In this document: piece by piece, positions 47,132 through 56,841 of the stretch
Layout: the number at the start of each line of letters is the position of its first letter
Numbering within the stretch: position 1 is the stretch's first letter
Program-made: the position numbers and the translations under genes
Origin: Pseudoduganella plicata
GTDB taxonomy: Bacteria; Pseudomonadota; Gammaproteobacteria; Burkholderiales; Burkholderiaceae_D
DNA: 64,000 nt
Direction of reading: 5' to 3'
NCBI RefSeq assembly: GCF_004421005.1
Contig: NZ_CP038026.1
Span: forward strand, 1 to 64,000
Notes under the pieces: generated by a model
Databases searched by the model: none
What the model saw: only the letters and a program-made list of their open reading frames with translations
What the model was told of the DNA's origin: nothing

Positions 47132-49342
47132 TTATAGCAACTGCGGCAAGTGCCGCAGATGCGTAGCCCGGCGCAGGTCGTCGACGCTGGCCGGCTTGGT
47201 CAGGTGCACGTCGAAGCCGGCCTGGCGCGCCCGCTCGACATCGGCTTGCTGTCCGTAGCCCGTCAATGCCACCAGCCGCAACGGGCCGGCACCGCCGTTG
47301 CGCAGCGCGGCCGCCAGCGCGTAGCCGTCCATGTCCGGCAGGCCGATGTCGAGGATTGCCACCTCCGGCTCGTAGTGCCGGCGCAGCGCAAGCGCCTCGG
47401 CCGCCGTATGCGCGACGCGCACCTCGTGGCCGATATGGCGCAGCAGCGCGGCGCTGGCGACGGCGGCATCCTCGTTGTCGTCCACCAGCAGCACGCGCTG
47501 GGCGACCGTCGGTTCGCCTTCGGATTGCGCCGGCGCCGGCGGGGTCGCCTGTGCCAGCGGCAGGACCACGTCGAAGCGGCTGCCCAGTCCCGGCCCCGGA
47601 CTGTGCGCCGCGACGCTGCCGTCGTGCAGTTCGACGATGCGCCGCACGATCGCCAGCCCCAGACCCAGGCCGCCGGTACGGCGCGCCATCTGCTGCGGCG
47701 CCTGGAAGAACGGGTCGAACACGTGCCGCAGCAGTTCCTCGCTCATGCCGACACCCTGGTCGGCCACCGTCAGCGTTGCCTTGCCCTCGTCGCAGGCCAG
47801 CGTCACCTGCGCCGCGGCGCCGCCGAAACGGGCAGCGTTCGACAGCAGGTTGTTCAGCACCTGCGTCAGCCGGCTGTCGTCGCCCTGCACCCATATCTCG
47901 TCTGGCGCCGTCAGCGCAATGCGCTGGCCGGGAAACGCGGCCACGGCCTGGCGCACGATGTCGGCCAGGTTCACCGGCCGCAGGTCCAGCTGCAGCTTGC
48001 CGGACGCAATGCGGGAGACGTCGAGCAGGTCGTCGACGAGGCGGCGCAGATGGTTGACCTGGCGCCGCAGTACCTCGCGCTCGCGCCGGTGTGCCGTCGC
48101 GTCGCGCAGGTCCATCAGGTCGAGCGAGGCCACGATCGGGCTGAGCGGATTGCGCAGTTCGTGGCCCAGCACGGCGAGGAATTCGTCCTTGGCGCGGCCC
48201 GCTTCGCGCGCTTCGGCCAGCGCGTGTTCGCGCCGCTCCAGTGCGTCGCGCAGCGATTCGAGCAGGCGCGAACGTTCCTGCTCGTTGAGGGTGTGCTGGC
48301 GCGCGGCAGCGGCCAGCGCCTCGCCCATCGTGCGGATTTCGCGTATGCGCGAGTCGGGCACCGTCACCACGCCGCCGGTGGGGAGGGCGGTAGCGGCGGC
48401 CTGCAACTGGCGCGTGGAGCGCACGATGCGCGCGGCCAGCAGCGAAGCGAGCGCAAAACAGGCCGCCAGCGAGGCTGCGATGCCCACGCCGTAGACGGCA
48501 AAGCTCTGGATGCGGGCGGAGCGCAGTACCGCCGACGGCGTGGCGACGACGACCGTCCAGCCGTAACGCGAGAGGGACGTGTAGGCCGTTGTCACGTCCT
48601 CGCCTTCCATTGTCCTGGCAGGGCCCACGTTCTCGCGCCCGCCGGTATCGAGCAGGCGCGCCAGCGAGGGACTGGGCGGTCCGCCCACGCGCGCGGTATG
48701 GTTGGTGGAGCGGGCCACCATGGTGCGCGAAGCGTCCAGGATGGCGATGACGGCGCCGGTCGGAATCACCTGGCGCTCGATCACGCGCAATATACGGTCG
48801 GGGCGGACCACGGCGGTCAGCACGGACTGGCGCCCGTGCACGTCGGCGACGGGCACGCGCACGGGCAGGGCGATTCGGCCACTGGGGCCGCGCGCCACGC
48901 GACCGACGACCGGACGGCGCAACGCCAGTGCCTGGGCCAGGCTGGCGGGATCGGCAATGGGCGCGGGCGGGGCGCCAAGCGGCGCCGTCGTGCGGAACTG
49001 CATGCGCCCTTTGGCATCGGTGAGAATCACTGCCAGCCATTGCGGCTGCGATTGCGCCTGCACGCGCACGACGTCATAGAACGCGGGCACGTCGCCGGCG
49101 ACCAGCGCGGGCACGCGCGCCATCCCCGTCAGCGTGGCGACGACGCCATCGAGCTCCGCATCGGCGGCGCTGGAAAGCGCCCGCGCCAGGTCCAGCATGG
49201 CGCGCTGCTGCTCGCGCTCCTGATACTGGCTTGCGGCATGGATGCTCCAGACGCCGAGCAACGCCAGCGGCAGCAGGCCGAGCGCCGTCAGCACGATCAG
49301 CAGCGCGCGCAGCGAGATGGTGGTAAATCGGAAGGGCCCCAT
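47132..49342 (-). CDS. Hybrid sensor histidine kinase/response regulator
   Basis: The 736-residue membrane protein has a helix near 10-32, a Cache-like periplasmic sensor, a second helix near 280-300 and HAMP. HisKA follows with the phosphorylatable His at about 391 (VLGHELRNPLSPI), then HATPase (NNLLSNAARF, DQGVGM, GGLGLGLAIV). The C-terminal receiver has its Asp in VAILDIGLPDMDGY at about 665. AAGGTG seven bases upstream supports ATG 49342. No separate response regulator is next to it. The ligand is unknown. Confidence 0.93.
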   Translation of the reverse strand: MGPFRFTTISLRALLIVLTALGLLPLALLGVWSIHAASQYQEREQQRAMLDLARALSSAADAELDGVVATLTGMARVPALVAGDVPAFYDVVRVQAQSQPQWLAVILTDAKGRMQFRTTAPLGAPPAPIADPASLAQALALRRPVVGRVARGPSGRIALPVRVPVADVHGRQSVLTAVVRPDRILRVIERQVIPTGAVIAILDASRTMVARSTNHTARVGGPPSPSLARLLDTGGRENVGPARTMEGEDVTTAYTSLSRYGWTVVVATPSAVLRSARIQSFAVYGVGIAASLAACFALASLLAARIVRSTRQLQAAATALPTGGVVTVPDSRIREIRTMGEALAAAARQHTLNEQERSRLLESLRDALERREHALAEAREAGRAKDEFLAVLGHELRNPLSPIVASLDLMDLRDATAHRREREVLRRQVNHLRRLVDDLLDVSRIASGKLQLDLRPVNLADIVRQAVAAFPGQRIALTAPDEIWVQGDDSRLTQVLNNLLSNAARFGGAAAQVTLACDEGKATLTVADQGVGMSEELLRHVFDPFFQAPQQMARRTGGLGLGLAIVRRIVELHDGSVAAHSPGPGLGSRFDVVLPLAQATPPAPAQSEGEPTVAQRVLLVDDNEDAAVASAALLRHIGHEVRVAHTAAEALALRRHYEPEVAILDIGLPDMDGYALAAALRNGGAGPLRLVALTGYGQQADVERARQAGFDVHLTKPASVDDLRRATHLRHLPQLL

Positions 49343-49501
49343 GTGCGCACCTTGGAAAAGGTCATTATAAGGCGCGGATGGTATGACACGACCGCGAACA
49401 CGACCGCGTCCTGCAGCCAGGCGCGCGCCGCTCATGGCACGGCTGTGGCAAAACCCGTGCTGGGCGCCGCGGTCGCACAGGGAATTTCAAGGGGGATTCA
49501 A

Positions 49502-50110
49502 ATGCAGGGTGGACAAACGCACATCGCATTGCTGGGCGACTCGATCTTCGACAACGCCGCCTACGTGGGGCCGGGACAGGAGGTGGCGGCCGCGCTGCGG
49601 CACCACCGGCCGGGCTGGCGCGTCGCAATGCTGGCGCGGGACGGCGCCGTGCTGGCGGACATGCCGGCGCAGGTGGCCCGGCTGCGCGCGCTGGCCGAGC
49701 CGCCGGACCGGGTAATCGTCAGCTGCGGCGGCAACGACATCCTGCCGCTCACCGGTATGCTGCACAGTCCCTGCGCAACGATCCTCGCGGGACTGGAGCA
49801 GCTGGCCGCATGGCGCGGCGATTTTCGTGACGATTACCGCCGCATGCTTGACGCGGTGCTGGCAGTCGGGCTGCCTGCCGCCGTCTGCACGGTCTACGAT
49901 GCCGTGCCGGGGCTGACGCCGGGTGTACGCTGCGCCGCCGCCGTCTTCAACGACGTTATCGCCGTCGAGGCCCGGGCGCGCGACGTGCCGGTGCTGGACC
50001 TGCGTGCCGTCTGCACGGAGCCCGGCGATTATTCGGCCCGTTCGCCGATCGAGCCGTCCGCGGCGGGCGGTGTCAAGATCGCCGCGGCGATAGCGCGTCT
50101 GGTGGGCTGA
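49502..50110 (+). CDS. SGNH/GDSL-family hydrolase, cytoplasmic
   Basis: The 202-residue protein opens with HIALLGDSIFDNAAYVG, with the nucleophilic Ser, and has VIVSCGGNDIL with the Gly-x-Asn-Asp block. The C-terminal Asp-His pair is not obvious: the last segment reads DYSARSPIEPSAAGGVK, where a His is normally found before the Gly. It may therefore be an SGNH protein with an altered triad. There is no signal peptide. The AGGGGGA stretch before the ATG supports the start. Confidence 0.8.
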   Translation: MQGGQTHIALLGDSIFDNAAYVGPGQEVAAALRHHRPGWRVAMLARDGAVLADMPAQVARLRALAEPPDRVIVSCGGNDILPLTGMLHSPCATILAGLEQLAAWRGDFRDDYRRMLDAVLAVGLPAAVCTVYDAVPGLTPGVRCAAAVFNDVIAVEARARDVPVLDLRAVCTEPGDYSARSPIEPSAAGGVKIAAAIARLVG

Positions 50111-50160
50111 CCGCGGGAAAGCGGCTCGCTCACGCCCTCGTCGCTTCTATAATAATGCTC

Positions 50161-51129
50161 ATGGAACTTCAATTTCTCGGCACTTCCTCCGGCACCCCGA
50201 CCAGGACCCGCAACGTGGCCGGCCTCGCGCTGCGCATGGAGGGCGGCGGCTGGCTGCTGGTCGATTGCGGCGAAGGCACCCAGCACCGCATCCTGCATAC
50301 CAGCCTGTCGCTGCACACGCTGCAGGCAGTCCTCATCACGCATCTGCATGGCGACCATTGTTACGGCCTGCCAGGACTGCTGGCCAGCGCCGGCATGGCG
50401 AACCGCACGGCTCCTTTGATGCTTGTCGGCCCGCCCGCGCTGCAGTCTTACCTGGGCGGCGTCATGGCCAGCACCGAACTGCGCCTGCCGTACGAGCTGA
50501 CGTTCGTGGCGGTGGAAACGCTGGTTGGGCGCTCGCTCGTGCCGGATCTCGACATCTCCGCCACGCCGCTGTCGCACCGCGTGCCGTCGTGGGCCTACCG
50601 GTTCGCCGAGCGCCACGTCGAGCGCCGGCTGGACGTGGCGAAGCTGCGCGCCGGGGCGGTGCCAGCCGGGCCGCTGTGGGGCCGCCTGCAACAGGGCGAG
50701 GACGTGACGCTGCCCGATGGCCGCGTGCTGCGTCCGGCCGACTACCTGCTGCCGGCACGCCGGCCGCGGGCCATCGTTGTCGCCGGCGACAACGACCGTC
50801 CGGAGCTGCTGGCCGACGCGATGCGCGACGCCGACGTGCTGGTGCACGAAGCCACCTATACCCAGGCGGTGCTGGAGAAGGTGGGGCCGGGTCCGCAGCA
50901 CAGCTGCGCGCGCATGGTGGCCGCGTTTGCCGCCGCCGCGGGCGTGCCCAACCTCGTGCTGACGCATTTCAGTCCCCGTTACCGGGACGCCGGCACGGGC
51001 CCGGCCACGCTGGCCGAGGTGGCGGACGAAGCACGCGCGCAGTTCGCCGGGCCGTTGTTCCTCGCCGCCGACCTGGCCCGCTACCGGCTGGACCGTGACG
51101 GTACGCTGCATCCGGTTTCTCCTCCATAA
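50161..51129 (+). CDS. rnz: Ribonuclease Z
   Basis: This metallo-beta-lactamase-fold enzyme trims tRNA 3' ends. The 322-residue protein starts MELQFLGTSSGTPTRTRN. It carries the zinc motif THLHGDHCYGLPGL, then AGDNDRP, LVHEATY and LTHFSPRY with the remaining ligands. A start at 50155 (MLMEL) is possible. The family also includes arylsulfatase-like and other hydrolases, but the N-terminal pattern is that of RNase Z. Confidence 0.92.
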   Translation: MELQFLGTSSGTPTRTRNVAGLALRMEGGGWLLVDCGEGTQHRILHTSLSLHTLQAVLITHLHGDHCYGLPGLLASAGMANRTAPLMLVGPPALQSYLGGVMASTELRLPYELTFVAVETLVGRSLVPDLDISATPLSHRVPSWAYRFAERHVERRLDVAKLRAGAVPAGPLWGRLQQGEDVTLPDGRVLRPADYLLPARRPRAIVVAGDNDRPELLADAMRDADVLVHEATYTQAVLEKVGPGPQHSCARMVAAFAAAAGVPNLVLTHFSPRYRDAGTGPATLAEVADEARAQFAGPLFLAADLARYRLDRDGTLHPVSPP

Positions 51130-51223
51130 AGCCACGCATAAGTTTCGGCAGTACGGCATAGGGCATAATGCAGCACCCGTGCGCGACGGGTGGCAGTGTC
51201 AATCCAGTTCACTTATTCGAGCC

Positions 51224-52234
51224 ATGTCCGACCGAAAACAAGAACTCAGTAATATCGCTTCGTACATCCTGATCGGCTCCTTCCTGTTCCTCGCGCTGCT
51301 GAAGGGACTCCTGGGCGCCTTGTTCGCCGGGCTGCTGATGTACTCCCTGATCCATGTCATCGCGCCCGCGCTGGGCCGGCGCATCAGCGACGCGCGCGCG
51401 CGCACGATCGCCGCGGCGGCCATCGGCACCATCCTGATCGCGTTGCTGGGCCTCCTGATCTGGGGCGCCATCGCGCTGTTCAAGCTCGATGCGAACAGCC
51501 TGACCAACGCGTTCCGCCGCCTCGCCGACGTGATCGACTCTTCGCGCGACCAGATCCCACCCTGGCTCAGCGCGCGCCTGCCGGTGGGCGCCGAAGGGGT
51601 GCGCGAGACGGTGACGACGTGGCTGCGCGAGCATGCGGCCGTGGCGCAGGCATTCGGCGCGGAGGCGGGCAAGGCGCTGACGCGCATCCTGATCGGCATG
51701 ATCATCGGCCTGATGGCATCGCTGCGCGACACGCTGCCGAACGGTCCGCGCCGGCCGCTGGCGGCGGCCATGGTGCAGCGCCTGTCGTTCCTGGCCGAGT
51801 CGTTCCGCAACATCGTCTTTGCCCAGGTCTGGATCTCGGGCATCAATACCATCATCACGGCGATCTTCGTGTTCATCGTGCTGCCGCTGGCGGGCGTGAC
51901 GCTGCCGCTGTCGAAAACCGTGGTCGCCGTGACGTTCATCGCCGGCCTGCTGCCGGTGATCGGCAATCTGATCTCCAACACCGTGATGGTGGTGGTGGGA
52001 CTGTCGTATTCGCTCAACGTGGCCGTTGCCGGGCTGACGTTCCTCGTGGTCGTGCACAAGCTGGAGTACTTTCTCAATGCCCGCATCATCGGCTCGCACA
52101 TCAACGCGCGGGCATGGGAGCTGCTGACGGCCATGCTGTTCGGCGAAACGCTGTTCGGCATCGCCGGCGTGATTGCCGCGCCCGTGTTTTATGCGTACGT
52201 CAAGAAGGAGCTGAGTGCGCGCGAGTTGATCTGA
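51224..52234 (+). CDS. AI-2E-family transporter
   Basis: This 336-residue inner-membrane protein of the AI-2E/DUF20 family has about eight helices. Typical stretches are LSFLAESFRNIVFAQVWISG, FIAGLLPVIGNLISN and the C-terminal GETLFGIAGVIAAPVFYAYV. Unlike the paralogue at 38014 it has the normal length and no extension. It converges on the lyase gene at 52247 with a 12-base gap. The transported molecule is unknown. Confidence 0.88.
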   Translation: MSDRKQELSNIASYILIGSFLFLALLKGLLGALFAGLLMYSLIHVIAPALGRRISDARARTIAAAAIGTILIALLGLLIWGAIALFKLDANSLTNAFRRLADVIDSSRDQIPPWLSARLPVGAEGVRETVTTWLREHAAVAQAFGAEAGKALTRILIGMIIGLMASLRDTLPNGPRRPLAAAMVQRLSFLAESFRNIVFAQVWISGINTIITAIFVFIVLPLAGVTLPLSKTVVAVTFIAGLLPVIGNLISNTVMVVVGLSYSLNVAVAGLTFLVVVHKLEYFLNARIIGSHINARAWELLTAMLFGETLFGIAGVIAAPVFYAYVKKELSARELI

Positions 52235-52246
52235 CGACCCGCGCTT

Positions 52247-55200
52247 TCAGCTGAGCCGATACACCGCGAAGTCGGTGATCCGCTGGCGCGACTTCGTCGT
52301 GCGCAATCCGAACCAGCCGGCGTCCCCCGCCGCGCCGGCGGCGCTGAAGTACTGCACACCGTCCACGTACAGCCGCGTGCCGTGGCCGTCCACGACGATG
52401 CGGATACGGTAAGGGTGATTGGCCCGCAGCAGATACGGCGCCGCCGTGTACTCGCGCAGCAGGTTGCGCGCCCCGCTGCCGTCCAGGCGGCGGAACCGTG
52501 TCGTCGTGTTGCCGTTGCCGCCGATGCCCGCGTAATACATCGGGATACGGTCATAGTCGCCCAGCCTGCCCGACACGGGCCTGCCGCCGGTCTGCGCCTG
52601 CCAGAACACGTTCAGGTCCGAGACACGGTCGTGCGCCTGTCCTTCGTCCAGCACCGTGCGCGTGAATGCGATCTCGTAGTGGCCCGACAGCGGCTGCGCC
52701 AGCCATACGGTCAATCCCCCTGTCGCCTCCAGCAGCAGCGCGCCGTCGCTTGCGTACGCCGCGGCGTGTGACGCGTCCCTTTCCGCTTCCACCCGCCAGC
52801 GCGCGGTATCGAAGCGCTGGAAGTCGTCCCGCACCAGCACAGGGCCGGGCGGCCGGGCCAGCGGGTCGAGCGCCAGCAGGCCGAGCGCGCCCAGCCCCCA
52901 CTGGGCGGCCGCGTTGGTGGAGATGCCGGGCGCTTCGTCCACGTCCGCCAGTACGGCCGGCACGGTCACGCGGCGTATGGCGAAATCGGCGTCGCGCAGG
53001 CCCGCGCGGCCCGCCTCGAACTGGCGCCATGCCTGCGTCATGGCTGCAGGGTCGCGTGTCTGCGCTGCGGCGAAGGCCAGCAGCCGCGCGTGGCCCTGGC
53101 CCAGATTGAGCTTGCCCAGGTCCTTGCCGAGCGCTGCCCGTTGCTGTTCCGGGGTGGCGTTGTACAGCCGGCAGTAGTCCAGCCACGCGGCGCGAAAGGC
53201 CGGCTGCGGCAGGTTGCGCAGCAGTTCGCCTGCGACTTCCGTCAGCCCGAACACGGCCGACAGGTGGGACACGGAGATCTTCCCGGCCCGCCCGGGCAGG
53301 AACGCGCCCGTGTCCAGGTTCATCACGGCGGTGCCGGTGAAGAAGCCGTGCGGCTGGGCGGCAATGGATGCCATGCCGGCCAGCAGCCGGTCGCGCAGCG
53401 CCGTGTCGCCGCGGCGCTCCCACCCGACGAACCAGGCTGACGCGATGGCACCCCAGTCGGTGCCGAACGACACGCTGGCGTGGCCGGGCGCCTCCGCCGC
53501 GAGCTGGCCCACCTTGCGACCGGGGACGATGTCGCGCAGGCGCCGCACGCCTTCGATCTGTTCGTCCAGCAGGTCGCCGATGCGCTCGTCCGCCGCCAGG
53601 TAGTACAGGAAGCGCCGGTTCAGGGCCGTCGAGATGCGCAGCTGCTTGGCGCTGTCGCCCCAGTGCTGCACCCCGTGGCGCGTGCCCAGGGGGCTGAACG
53701 GGCCTGCGTGGTAGACGTCCACCTCGCCCGTGTGGCGCGTCATCGCCTCGGCCAGCCGGAACGCGTCGGCGCGGCCCGAATGGAGGAAATAGTGCCACAG
53801 CCAGATGTCGGTACTGAGTTCCGAGTTATCCCAGGCGAAGCCGCCCACGTCGTAGCGCCACATGTGGCGCGGCCCGTCGTAGGTGTGCATCACGTCGCCG
53901 AAGTCCCAGAAACCATACCAGCGGCGCTGTTCCACCTGGCCGCGGTAGAAGTCGAACAGCCCCGCCAGACGGACCTGCAGGCGCATGGCCCGTTCGTCGC
54001 CGGCCGGTGCCGCCGGGGCCCAGTAGCTGCCGAAGGCCTCGGCCGCATGCAGCCGTGCCGGCGGCGGCACGATGCGCGGCGGTTCGGCGACGCGGCGGCC
54101 GATGGCGACCAGTTCCGCATCGGCCGGCGTGGCCGCCAGCAGTTGCAGTTCCAGTTCGCTGGTGCGGGCGATGCCCGCGGGCGTGCCGAAGCCCGGTTCG
54201 TAATCTTCGTACGTGATGTCGAGACCCGCGCGCTGCTTCAGGTGGGTGTCCTGGCCCATGCCGTCGTGGTAGAAGCGCAGGTCCATGCCTTCGGCCTGCG
54301 GGGCCCACAGCCACAGCGTGACGGTGGCGCGTTCGCCGGCGGCGCCGGCGATGTCGATCTGGCCGGGATGGCTTTGCCAGAAGTGGCGCACGCCGAATGC
54401 GACGCCGCCCTTCGTTCCGCCCAGGTAGCCCGTGCCGGCCGCGCGCGTTCCGCTGGCGGCGTGGATCCAGCCATTGCCGGCACCCGTGCGCTTGGCGATG
54501 GTGAAACCGTCCGCGCTTGCCTGCAGCAGCCGGTAGTCGCCGAACGCCGGGATGTATTGCAGTCCTGCGGCCACAGGGACGGGCAGGGCGGCGGGCAGGG
54601 GCCGGCCCGCGCGCTGGGCCGATGTGACGGCGTCGCCCGGATCGCGCCGCAGCCCCGTAACGCCGCGCACGCTCTCGGCAAAAACGCCGCCATTTGCGCC
54701 GACGAAGCGTACGTGGCGGTCATGTAGCGCGTCACCCCGCGCGCCACCGAGGGTCACGCCAAAGCGCAGGCCGACTCCGCGCACGAACTGCGTGGCCGGG
54801 TCGATGTCCACCGTCAGCGTGTGCAGCACGCGCACGGCGTCGGCATCCTTGTAGAAGTACAGCCGCACGACAAACGGCAGCAGCGTCGTTCCATCGGCAT
54901 GGCGGTGCGTGCCGGTCGCTTTCAGTACCGCGCGCACCGGACCATCCTGCTCCACTTCCACCTGCGCGATTTGGCTGCGGTAGCGCCGCCGCGCGGGCGT
55001 GGCCGCCTCGTCGTCGGACGGGCCATCCGTCAGCACCACCAGTTCGCCGTCGTGCAATTGCGTGCGGCCCATGCGCGCCAGCGTGGCGAACAGCACGGCG
55101 CCGCGCCGCGGCACACGGCATTGCAGGGCGCCCGTGTCGACAACGATATCGCCATCTCGCTGCACGATCAATCCGGCGCCGCGCGCCGGCTCCGCAACGG

Positions 55201-55573
55201 GTACGAGCGTGTACCGCTGCGCGACCGGGACGCCCGGCCCGAGCGCGTGGGCGCTCCATTTGACGGAGCCGTCCGGCCAATATGCCAGCGGCCAGGACTG
55301 CAGCGCCGGCGCCTGGCCATCCCCGGCCTGCAGGCGAAAGCCGCCGCCCGGCATCACGCGGCCCTGTGGCCAGGGCACACCCCAGGTGGTGCCGGCAAAA
55401 CTGGCCGGCGCCGTGCCGTCCAGCCATTGCAGTGGCGTCTCGACGTCCTGCGCTGCCGGCGCCGTCGGTCTTGTCGTGGTACCTGGCCGCGCTGGCGCCG
55501 CCACGCCAGGACCTGGTGCCGCCACCAGGGTGAACAGCTTCAGTACATTGCGGCGTCGTCGATTCGTGTCCAT
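52247..55573 (-). CDS. Exo-rhamnogalacturonan lyase (PcRGLX/YetA-like) with DUF6250 domain
   Basis: This is a large secreted carbohydrate-active protein of 1108 residues. It starts with a Tat-like signal, NRRRRNVLKLFTL. The N-terminal module has FAGTTWGVPWPQGRV and SWPLAYWPDGSVKWSAHALG, which match the first domain of PcRGLX/YetA-like exo-rhamnogalacturonan lyases (PL26 type). The central part, with WYGFWDFGDVMHTYDG and RYDVGGFAWDNSELSTD, is the helical catalytic region. From about residue 915 a DUF6250 beta-sandwich follows (VRDDFQRFDTARWRVEAE). It should release disaccharides from the pectin backbone. GAGGG upstream marks the start. The gene lies eight bases after a decayed TonB receptor, its likely former partner. 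Confidence 0.82.
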   Translation of the reverse strand: MDTNRRRRNVLKLFTLVAAPGPGVAAPARPGTTTRPTAPAAQDVETPLQWLDGTAPASFAGTTWGVPWPQGRVMPGGGFRLQAGDGQAPALQSWPLAYWPDGSVKWSAHALGPGVPVAQRYTLVPVAEPARGAGLIVQRDGDIVVDTGALQCRVPRRGAVLFATLARMGRTQLHDGELVVLTDGPSDDEAATPARRRYRSQIAQVEVEQDGPVRAVLKATGTHRHADGTTLLPFVVRLYFYKDADAVRVLHTLTVDIDPATQFVRGVGLRFGVTLGGARGDALHDRHVRFVGANGGVFAESVRGVTGLRRDPGDAVTSAQRAGRPLPAALPVPVAAGLQYIPAFGDYRLLQASADGFTIAKRTGAGNGWIHAASGTRAAGTGYLGGTKGGVAFGVRHFWQSHPGQIDIAGAAGERATVTLWLWAPQAEGMDLRFYHDGMGQDTHLKQRAGLDITYEDYEPGFGTPAGIARTSELELQLLAATPADAELVAIGRRVAEPPRIVPPPARLHAAEAFGSYWAPAAPAGDERAMRLQVRLAGLFDFYRGQVEQRRWYGFWDFGDVMHTYDGPRHMWRYDVGGFAWDNSELSTDIWLWHYFLHSGRADAFRLAEAMTRHTGEVDVYHAGPFSPLGTRHGVQHWGDSAKQLRISTALNRRFLYYLAADERIGDLLDEQIEGVRRLRDIVPGRKVGQLAAEAPGHASVSFGTDWGAIASAWFVGWERRGDTALRDRLLAGMASIAAQPHGFFTGTAVMNLDTGAFLPGRAGKISVSHLSAVFGLTEVAGELLRNLPQPAFRAAWLDYCRLYNATPEQQRAALGKDLGKLNLGQGHARLLAFAAAQTRDPAAMTQAWRQFEAGRAGLRDADFAIRRVTVPAVLADVDEAPGISTNAAAQWGLGALGLLALDPLARPPGPVLVRDDFQRFDTARWRVEAERDASHAAAYASDGALLLEATGGLTVWLAQPLSGHYEIAFTRTVLDEGQAHDRVSDLNVFWQAQTGGRPVSGRLGDYDRIPMYYAGIGGNGNTTTRFRRLDGSGARNLLREYTAAPYLLRANHPYRIRIVVDGHGTRLYVDGVQYFSAAGAAGDAGWFGLRTTKSRQRITDFAVYRLS

Positions 55574-55581
55574 TGCGTCCC

Positions 55582-56500
55582 TCAGTAGTTATAGGCCAGC
55601 GTCGCGCCCAGGGTGCGCGGTTCGCCGCGCCAGCCGGCCACGGCGCCGTCGTCGCCGTTCACGAGGCGCCACCACGTCTTGTCGAAGGCGTTGTTCAGCC
55701 AGACCGATACCTCCGGGTTGCCATGCGCCAGCTTGCCGCCCGTGCCCGCGGAGAACGACGCCAGGCCGTAATCTGGCACGCGGGTCAGTGTGGAATTGCC
55801 GACGGTGCCGAACATCCGGCTGCGGTTGCGTCGCGGGCGCCGACAAAGGAGCGCAGGCCGCCCGCGCTTGTCCAGGTATAGCGCGCGCTGGCATTGTAAG
55901 TCAGCCCTGGGGCGTTAAATGCTCGTTCTCGTGAGAGATTGCAGGACGGCGGCGGATTGGCCGACAGCGTCACTTCCGGCGGGCAGCGTGCGTGTTCGTA
56001 ATCCGTCTAATAGGCGTCGTTGGAGACGCCAGCCAGGTCAATTTCCTACGCCCGCGTGGGCGCAAGGTGGGCGCTTGCCTCCACGCCGCGCGAGCGGTAC
56101 GAGCCCGCGTTCATAGGTAGACCTGCCGGTCCTCGACGGAGTAGCCCTGCGTCTGGAAGCCGGCGACCTCGGTCAGGAACACGTCGCCCTTCAGTGTGAC
56201 GCGGCCTTCGGCCAGCGTTGCCGTGGCACCGATTTCCCCACTGCGGCTGGTTTCCGGTTTGATGAACAGCGGGTCGAGGCCCGCCTGACGCGCGGCGCCC
56301 GCCGAGATATTCAGGCGGCCCGACGTTTCGCCGTAGGCAGCGGCGGCATAAGTGGACAGGCCGGGTGCCGGACGCCACGTCGCCACGTCGCCACCAGCGT
56401 GCCCGATGGCCCGGTCCTCGGCATCGTGGCGGCAGCCGACCAGCCGCCGCATGCTGGCCGCCAGCCACGGATAGCTGTGGCGGAACCTGATGGAGAAAGT
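55582..56500 (-). pseudogene. Decayed TonB-dependent receptor (C-terminal barrel remnant)
   Basis: Pieces of a carbohydrate-type receptor barrel appear in three frames in the right order. ISAGAARQAGLDPLFIKPET to VAGFQTQGYSVEDRQVYL comes first, then MNAGSYRSRGVEASAHL ending in a stop, then a frame with an internal TAG (DAY-stop-TDYEHARC), FNAPGLTYNASARYTW and GGLRSFVGARD. Another frame follows with MFGTVGNSTL through WLNNAFDKTWWRLVNGDDG to the terminal LAYNY. The signal peptide and plug are absent. Nonsense and frame changes together with the missing half mean real decay. The right boundary is approximate. Confidence 0.85.
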
Positions 56501-56841
56501 GGTTGCGCGATGCGGGACGCCCCGTGAGACAGAATAGAACGCGAGGCGCGCGGCGGCGCGAGGCCATGGTGAAAAATATGGACAACGCGGCCAGTGAAGC
56601 AAACGAACCATTTCGACTATCCATTGGCGCAATGCGTTTCAGGCCGTGGCAAATGTTAAATATAAGGAACGCGTCGAAGGCAAGCCGGTCGCGCGATGGC
56701 GACAGTTGGGCGTTTGCGGCGGGTCAGTTGTTAAATATGTCTGGATGTTGCCGTACGGAATCGTTATACTGGGTCCCTTTCCTGCATCTTGCGCCGCGTC
56801 AATGCGACCGCGGATGCCAACGCCAATCCGGATGTCCTGCC

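Noticed and set aside
46621..56718. A 16-base exact match, CAGTTGGGCGTTTGCG, at 46621 and 56703
   Set aside because: One such match is expected by chance in a 64 kb GC-rich window, and the contexts differ.
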